Below are positions 5,175 through 9,755 of a DNA stretch of 9,755 nucleotides, one piece after another. A program made the translations under genes and the position numbers. The first letter of the stretch is position 1, and each line of letters starts with the position of its first letter. The notes beneath the pieces are model-generated. The model searched no databases, was not told the DNA's origin, and saw only the letters and a list, made by a program, of their open reading frames with translations. Source of the DNA: an uncultured Eubacteriales bacterium (GTDB lineage: Bacteria; Bacillota_I; Bacilli_A; RF39; UBA660); contig ONWZ01000078.1 in assembly GCA_900321645.1 (NCBI GenBank), forward strand, positions 1 through 9,755, in the 5' to 3' direction.

Positions 5175-6980
5175 TTATTGTATATAATTCTCTGAAACGA
5201 TAGGAACATCTACTTTTTCATTATTTGTAAGTCCCATTGTTGGGAGAATTATATCATTATTTTCTTCGGTTGCTTCTTCTATTTTTGATAATACGCTCGT
5301 TGGTTTGACTGTGCCAATATTATCTACTTTTGGCATATCGGAAACAACTTCTTCTTCATGTTCTTTTCCATCTTGTAATTCAAATTCATTATCATCTAAG
5401 AATGGATCTTTTTCACTAAATAAATCCGTTGGTTTCGCTTCTTTAGGTTCTTCGATAAATATTTCGGTTGGAATAGATACATCCTCACTAGTATTTATCC
5501 TAATTTCACTGTTATCTTCAGTTGCTAAATTAATTGCTATATCATTTGGTGTACTAATAAAGATATCGTCACTTGTATCAGTCGTATTGTTATTAGCATC
5601 CAAAGTAATAAATGGATCTTCAGTATTGATTTCTTCTTCAAGTTTCTTTTCACGTGCCAATTCTTTTTCAGCTTCCGCTAATTTATCACGTTTAGTATTA
5701 AACTTTTTAGGTTCTAAGACAATTACGACTTTCTTCATAACTAATTTAGCTGTATCACTAGCATTCTTAACATTTAATTTAACTGGTTCTTGAATTCTTA
5801 CAACCATATTACTTGGTTTATCAGTTTCATTCTCTTTACTTTCTTTAATTACCCCTTCATGTATTTCTTCTTCAACTGGTAAATCAACTTTTTCAATCTC
5901 TTTCCTATCAACGGAAAACTCACTAAGTAAACTTGTAATTTCATCACGATGATTAGCTTTATCTAATTCATCTAATCTATTTTCACATTCACTTATCTGC
6001 AAGATTAATTTATCGATATTTTCGATATTGATTTTTTGTGATTTAATAATTCCAAATTGTTCATTACATATTTTAGCAAAGAATTCAAGCATATCTCTAT
6101 TAGTAACTTCTAATTCACGTCTCTTTATCAATCTTTCATTTAATAAAGTAGCAATATCTTCACGCTTCTGATATAACAAATCATAACTATTTTGTTTATC
6201 TAACACTAACTTATAAATGTTTAAGATATATTTCTTCTCCAATTCTTCATAGTAATCTCTTTTGGCATCACTTACATAAGATAAATACTCTTCTCTCTCT
6301 GCCCCACTAATGCCAGCATTCTTTAAGGCATCATAAGAAGATATAAAGGTATTCATCACTTCTAATTTATCTTTTAAATTACCTTCAATCTTAATAAGTT
6401 CACTATCGATATCCATATAATTTAAACTAGCATAATAAGAATCATTTGTAATAATCTTATTAAATTCATCGATTAATTCATCTTCTAATTTCGAATTGAT
6501 TATTTCATTACTAGCTTTACTTTCATATTTTTGTTCTAATTCGTCACGTAATTTCTTTAATCTATTGGTTGTTTCTTCAATTTCTTTCGTATTATTTAAG
6601 TATTCCTGAATATTAGCAAGTCTAATGCGTAGATCATCTAATTCATCTTGTTTTTCAATACTAGGTAAATTATCTAAAAAGTTGGCAGTAATTTTGATAT
6701 AATCGTCAGTAAATTCATTTCTTTCATCAATTCGATTCTGAATAAAATCAATTAATTCGCTTAGTCTATTAGCTTCATCATCTAAAGATGTTGTTATATA
6801 TGTTTTACCTGCTAATAACTCTTCATATTCCTTATTTCTAATATCATCAACTTCACGAGCCGCTTTCTCGTAATTCTTTAAAGTTGCTTCTCGATCTTGA
6901 ATATTACCTAACATAATACTTGTTCTAAGTATTTTAAATTTCTTTTCTAATATATCGGTATTAATTCCTTGTTTTATCAT
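5175..6980 (-). CDS. Large coiled-coil protein with acidic tail, last gene of the F1-like ATPase operon
   Basis: I do not recognise a named family. The protein has 601 residues, no signal peptide and no membrane segment. Residues 1 to about 365 are almost entirely charged helix with long Glu/Lys/Leu heptad-like stretches, so a coiled coil is expected. A short, more hydrophobic segment (about 392-425, MVVRIQEPVKLNV and VVIVLEPKKF) could form beta strands. The tail from about 450 is acidic, probably disordered, with repeated D/E-x-F motifs (DPFITL, DIFI, EIFI, DLF, DPFL). A TTG at 6995 is in frame but immediately precedes the GGAGGT ribosome site; the ATG at 6980, seven bases after it, is the likely start. 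It follows the gamma-like gene by 16 bases, so a structural or stator-like role with the ATPase is a context-based guess. Confidence 0.8.
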   Translation of the reverse strand: MIKQGINTDILEKKFKILRTSIMLGNIQDREATLKNYEKAAREVDDIRNKEYEELLAGKTYITTSLDDEANRLSELIDFIQNRIDERNEFTDDYIKITANFLDNLPSIEKQDELDDLRIRLANIQEYLNNTKEIEETTNRLKKLRDELEQKYESKASNEIINSKLEDELIDEFNKIITNDSYYASLNYMDIDSELIKIEGNLKDKLEVMNTFISSYDALKNAGISGAEREEYLSYVSDAKRDYYEELEKKYILNIYKLVLDKQNSYDLLYQKREDIATLLNERLIKRRELEVTNRDMLEFFAKICNEQFGIIKSQKINIENIDKLILQISECENRLDELDKANHRDEITSLLSEFSVDRKEIEKVDLPVEEEIHEGVIKESKENETDKPSNMVVRIQEPVKLNVKNASDTAKLVMKKVVIVLEPKKFNTKRDKLAEAEKELAREKKLEEEINTEDPFITLDANNNTTDTSDDIFISTPNDIAINLATEDNSEIRINTSEDVSIPTEIFIEEPKEAKPTDLFSEKDPFLDDNEFELQDGKEHEEEVVSDMPKVDNIGTVKPTSVLSKIEEATEENNDIILPTMGLTNNEKVDVPIVSENYIQ

Positions 6981-6987
6981 CTTATTT

Positions 6988-6993
6988 ACCTCC
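6988..6993 (-). promoter_or_regulatory. Ribosome binding site of the coiled-coil gene (decides the start)
   Basis: GGAGGT on the minus strand is seven bases before the ATG at 6980 and starts within the upstream in-frame TTG codon at 6995. That TTG therefore cannot use it. Confidence 0.85.
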
Positions 6994-6996
6994 AAA

Positions 6997-7761
6997 TTAC
7001 ATTATCTTTTTAAAGTTTTCTACGCTTTTTAGAATACTTTTTTCTTTCTTTTTCTTTATTTCTTCGTGACGTATTTCTTCTTCTCTTTCTTTTATTTTAT
7101 CTAACGCGGAAGAAGTAATCTGACTTCTAAGTACGTTTTCAGCTGCAAATGAAATACTTTCACATATTCTTAACTGATAACATATATAGAAAGTCATCAA
7201 ACTGGAAAGGAAATTAGTAATATCGGTTTCAATTACAAAGTCCTCTCCTTCATAATATTCTCCTTTGAATTCAACTGGAAACAATTGTATTTTCATAAAC
7301 TCAAATGATGTAAGTGAATGATAGTGATTATAATAAACATTTACTTCACTATAATTCATACTATGGATAGCATCATCAATACATTTTTCAATTTCCATAA
7401 ATCTCTTTTCAAAGTCATCTTTTTCAATTTTTAATAGTACTAAATCATCCATATAAATTATTTTCTTACCAATAATTATTTTGTAACAATCCGTATCTTT
7501 TCTTAATTGCTTGCTTACTTCAGCATTGAAGTTCCCACAAAATCCATAATCATTAGCAATATAAATATTTAACTTCGGTTTAGTTTTATCAGGAGTAAGA
7601 ATCATTTTATCTAAAATTAAATTCTTGTTATACATTATTCTACTTAGAATATCGGTTATTTCTTTACCAACATCATGGTATTTATCAGCTTCTTTTAAGG
7701 CTTTATCCATACGAAGTAATGCTTGGAAATTCATAACCTTAACAACATTCTTAATTTTCAT
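6997..7761 (-). CDS. Divergent F1-ATPase gamma-like subunit
   Basis: This 254-residue protein is somewhat shorter than usual gamma subunits (about 285). The N-terminal helix region keeps a gamma-like pattern, and IYIANDYGFCGNFNAEV (about 67-82) corresponds to the family's SDRGLCGGFN strand-turn, the clearest marker. A Rossmann-like middle follows. Around 200-220 the sequence ESISFAAENVLRSQ resembles the SExAARMxAM part of the C-terminal helix. The usual NRxRQxxIT signature at the end is not recognisable; instead the last 35 residues are dominated by Lys and Glu. In F1 the two terminal helices form the rotor shaft inside the alpha/beta ring, so this protein would be the shaft of the cluster's motor. 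The ATG at 7761 has AGGAGGGG just upstream, and the gene starts 10 bases after the membrane-protein stop. Confidence 0.85.
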   Translation of the reverse strand: MKIKNVVKVMNFQALLRMDKALKEADKYHDVGKEITDILSRIMYNKNLILDKMILTPDKTKPKLNIYIANDYGFCGNFNAEVSKQLRKDTDCYKIIIGKKIIYMDDLVLLKIEKDDFEKRFMEIEKCIDDAIHSMNYSEVNVYYNHYHSLTSFEFMKIQLFPVEFKGEYYEGEDFVIETDITNFLSSLMTFYICYQLRICESISFAAENVLRSQITSSALDKIKEREEEIRHEEIKKKKEKSILKSVENFKKIM

Positions 7762-7771
7762 GTTTCCCCTC

Positions 7772-8311
7772 CTATAGTTTTTTATAATTTTTTTTCTTTA
7801 AATTCTCCTCTTTTAAAACAATATTATTTAATAATTTAAACGTAATATATGTAAAATACAAAAAGACAAATATTGTTACAAAACCTAACAATATTAATAA
7901 ATATATTGTTTGATACGTATTTACTAAATAATCATACAATCTACTTGTAACAAATATCGCTAACATATTAATCATCGCATAGATTAAATCGATTGTTATC
8001 CGATTATAATCTTTAATAGCAATATCTGCCCCGATCATAAAGACAATCATAATAAATACATAATAAATATTTAAACCACTAAATGTTGCTACACACCATA
8101 TCAAGAAGATATAATTCAAAGTAACTAAACTAAAAGCTAAAATACTACGATTATCCATTCCCAAGAATAATCCATAGAATTTAATTTTACTTGTTTTGAC
8201 ATTATAATTCTTTAAAGTAATCTTAAAGGTTATCGCCAAAACGATTAGAAAGACAATTGCTACCACTAAAAAGTTAACAACATTTCCTAGAATTGGTAAA
8301 TCTCTCTCCAT
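7772..8311 (-). CDS. Five-helix membrane protein inside the F1-like ATPase operon
   Basis: I do not recognise a family. The 179-residue protein has five predicted membrane helices at about residues 10-29, 56-75, 81-99, 105-123 and 134-156. Basic loops (residues 30-45) and the C-terminal KKKNYKKL suggest an outside N-terminus and cytoplasmic C-terminus by the positive-inside rule. No conserved Arg of F0 subunit a, and no Gly-rich hairpin with an acidic residue as in subunit c, is evident. Asp96 and Asp101 lie at the end of helix 3 and Glu168-169 in the tail. Its ribosome site (GAGGGT) lies inside the end of the epsilon-like gene, and its ATG follows that stop after one base. Its place between epsilon- and gamma-like genes suggests it anchors the F1-like head to the membrane. 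AtpI-like function is possible but unsupported. Confidence 0.8.
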   Translation of the reverse strand: MERDLPILGNVVNFLVVAIVFLIVLAITFKITLKNYNVKTSKIKFYGLFLGMDNRSILAFSLVTLNYIFLIWCVATFSGLNIYYVFIMIVFMIGADIAIKDYNRITIDLIYAMINMLAIFVTSRLYDYLVNTYQTIYLLILLGFVTIFVFLYFTYITFKLLNNIVLKEENLKKKNYKKL

Positions 8312-8312
8312 T

Positions 8313-8573
8313 TTAATTACCCTCTTTGATCATTAGATTAAAGACATTATTACTATTCATATAAAATGCTTTGATATTTTTATAATTTAATTCAATTTCT
8401 TCATTTTTAATATCAACGCTGCCTTCAATTTCACCCAATATTGGTAAATAATCTTGCATAATAAGCAAATTATAATTCTTACTAATAATTCTAATTATCT
8501 TGATATGTTCATATTCTATAAGACCTTTTTCCAAATCAAATATTCTAACTTTAATTCCCTGATTCTCATTCAT
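8313..8573 (-). CDS. Short F1-ATPase epsilon-like subunit (beta-sandwich domain only)
   Basis: At 86 residues this matches only the N-terminal beta-sandwich of the epsilon subunit; the C-terminal helical hairpin that usually regulates ATP hydrolysis (to about 130-140 residues) is absent. The core NLLIMQDYLPILGEIEGSVDIK (about 35-56) corresponds to the family's GELGILPNHAPLLTALKPGVVRI block, and NNVFNLMI fits the last strand. In F1, epsilon binds the base of the gamma shaft. Its ATG at 8573 overlaps the last eight bases of the beta-like gene, including its TGA stop, so translation is likely coupled. The membrane-protein gene follows after one base. Similarity is limited, but position next to beta and gamma makes the call credible. 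Confidence 0.78.
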   Translation of the reverse strand: MNENQGIKVRIFDLEKGLIEYEHIKIIRIISKNYNLLIMQDYLPILGEIEGSVDIKNEEIELNYKNIKAFYMNSNNVFNLMIKEGN

Positions 8574-9755
8574 GATATTTACCTATAAATAAGAATTTAC
8601 TTTCATCGACACCATCATATGCACCATTTAAAATGTTTTCTACATCTTGTAAGACATCTTCAATTTTTACAAACTGACCTGGAATATTGGTAAATGGTTC
8701 GGCCACAAACATTGGTTGTGAAAAGTAATATCTTAACTTTCTTGATCTATAGAATATATGTTTATCTTCTTCAGATAGTTCTTCGATACCCAAAATAGCA
8801 ATAATCTCTTCAAGTTCTTTGTAACGAGTTAAATATCTAAGTACTTCCTCGATTAATTTAAAGTGTCTCTCGCCAATTTTTTCAATATCAACTAATTTAG
8901 ATGTTGATTTGAAAACATCTATGGCTGGATACAATCCAAGTTCGGCAATTTTTCTATCCAAAACAATTTGTCCATCCATATAAGAAGTAATTGTCCCTAC
9001 AGCTTCATCATTATAATCATCAGCCGGAATATATATTGCTTGGAAAGAAGTAATGGAACCATTTTCAGTTGAACTAATACGTTCCTCAATCTTACTTATT
9101 TCATTTGCCATATCAGCCGGATAACCATTTTCAATTAATAATTGTTTTAGTTCTGTAGCAATTTCGGATTTTGCTTGAATGAAACGATAAACATTATCGA
9201 TGAATAATAAGACATCTTGCTTCTTTTCATCACGTAAGTATTCGGCCATCGTAAGTCCGGCATAAATAGATTTACTACGTGATACTGGATTATCACCCAT
9301 CTGCCCAAAGACCATACTCATCTTATCAAGCAAATTAGATTCTTTCATGTCTTCGTATAATTCTTTACCTTCACGGCTACGTTCACCAGCGCCGACGAAG
9401 ACAGCATTTGCATTAATTGATGAATATACATTATGGATAAGCTCCTTGATTAAGACGGTTTTACCAACTCCAGCTCCGCCTAGTAGACCCATACGAAATC
9501 CTTTTTGAAGTGGTGCAAAAAAGTCAATTACCTTAATTCCTGTCCATAAGATTGGTGCCGTTACATCGACATCCTTTAAACTTACTGTACCATGGGAGAT
9601 ATCTCGCTTATTTACACTCTCTACTTCACGATTGTCGATAGCATCACCATAAGAATTGAAAATACGGCCCAAAATTTTATCTGAGTATTCAATTTCAATT
9701 CCTTCACTCTTCTTAACAACTTCACTGCCCTTTTTAAGTCCACGCGTTGAACCTA
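8566..9755 (-). CDS. F1-ATPase beta-like catalytic subunit (N-terminus beyond the right edge)
   Basis: The frame is open to the right edge, giving 395 visible residues; about 50 N-terminal residues of the beta barrel appear to be missing. The first visible residues (GSTRGLKKGSEV, then KILGRIFNSYG) already match F1 beta, so the in-frame TTG at 9672 is not the start. Walker A GGAGVGKT (visible residues 92-99), catalytic Glu in VGAGERSREGKELY, Walker B LLFIDNVYRF, ITSFQAIYIPADD, the adenine-pocket Tyr in LGLYPAID, and the ELSEED lever are all present, so ATP hydrolysis is expected. It diverges from housekeeping AtpD where NEPPGAR becomes GDNPVSR, where the GRMPSAVGYQPT loop becomes IENGYPAD, and at a short C-terminus. 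It overlaps the epsilon-like gene by eight bases. An alpha-like partner is not in the window and may lie just upstream. Confidence 0.93.
   Translation of the reverse strand, partial: GSTRGLKKGSEVVKKSEGIEIEYSDKILGRIFNSYGDAIDNREVESVNKRDISHGTVSLKDVDVTAPILWTGIKVIDFFAPLQKGFRMGLLGGAGVGKTVLIKELIHNVYSSINANAVFVGAGERSREGKELYEDMKESNLLDKMSMVFGQMGDNPVSRSKSIYAGLTMAEYLRDEKKQDVLLFIDNVYRFIQAKSEIATELKQLLIENGYPADMANEISKIEERISSTENGSITSFQAIYIPADDYNDEAVGTITSYMDGQIVLDRKIAELGLYPAIDVFKSTSKLVDIEKIGERHFKLIEEVLRYLTRYKELEEIIAILGIEELSEEDKHIFYRSRKLRYYFSQPMFVAEPFTNIPGQFVKIEDVLQDVENILNGAYDGVDESKFLFIGKYHE

Noticed and set aside
5305..5793. Open frame of 162 codons on the plus strand
   Set aside because: It lies entirely antisense to the acidic tail of the coiled-coil gene. 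Its Ser/Leu-rich product is what the complement of Glu/Asp/Asn/Lys codons yields. No ribosome site or family match is visible.
8566..8573. TGA read as Trp (mycoplasma code) at the end of the beta-like gene
   Set aside because: The Trp codons I checked are TGG and the long frames are uninterrupted under the standard code. Readthrough would add only six residues before a TAA, so nothing requires recoding.
8566..9672. TTG at 9672 as the start of the beta-like gene
   Set aside because: The frame continues upstream to the window edge with residues that match the F1 beta N-terminal domain, so the gene is partial rather than short.

Overview
This is an AT-rich window in which every convincing gene lies on the minus strand, so transcription runs from high to low coordinates. 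The genes end in TAA, TAG or TGA, and the visible Trp codons are TGG, so the standard bacterial code fits better than the UGA=Trp code of many mycoplasmas. AT-rich composition, strong AGGAGG-type ribosome sites, SipW-type signal peptides and a YfmF-like protein all point to a Bacilli or Mollicutes-related low-GC bacterium. An uncultured gut lineage is plausible, but the sequence does not prove the taxon.

From the right edge to about 5175 there is a tightly packed operon. It encodes an F1-ATPase beta-like subunit (cut by the window edge), a short epsilon-like subunit, a five-helix membrane protein, a divergent gamma subunit, and a 601-residue coiled-coil protein with an acidic tail. Neighbouring genes are separated by 16 bases or fewer, or overlap. 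No F0 a, b or c gene and no delta gene appears where they would normally lie. The order beta-epsilon-TM-gamma-coiled coil is not that of a standard ATP synthase. It resembles in kind the F1-like/X0 ATPase clusters described in mycoplasmas and is the best candidate here for a poorly described system.

Between 5174 and 3048 lie three tandem paralogues of small secreted proteins. Each has a SipW-cognate/TasA-like signal segment, a conserved CX8C pair followed by a Tyr, and a similar C-terminal strand. The first has its own promoter (TTGATT-17-TATCAT) and is followed by a hairpin terminator. The next two form a pair with a second promoter (TTGCAA-17-TAATAT) and a terminator at the end.

Between 2947 and 1356 a YhcG/DUF1016 PD-(D/E)XK nuclease-like gene is directly followed by radC. 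A promoter (TAGACA-17-TATAAT) then leads into a DeoD-type purine nucleoside phosphorylase, followed by the start of an M16-family YfmF-like protein that runs off the left edge. I see no tRNA, rRNA, CRISPR array, insertion sequence or phage structural gene. No gene-free stretch exceeds about 130 bases.
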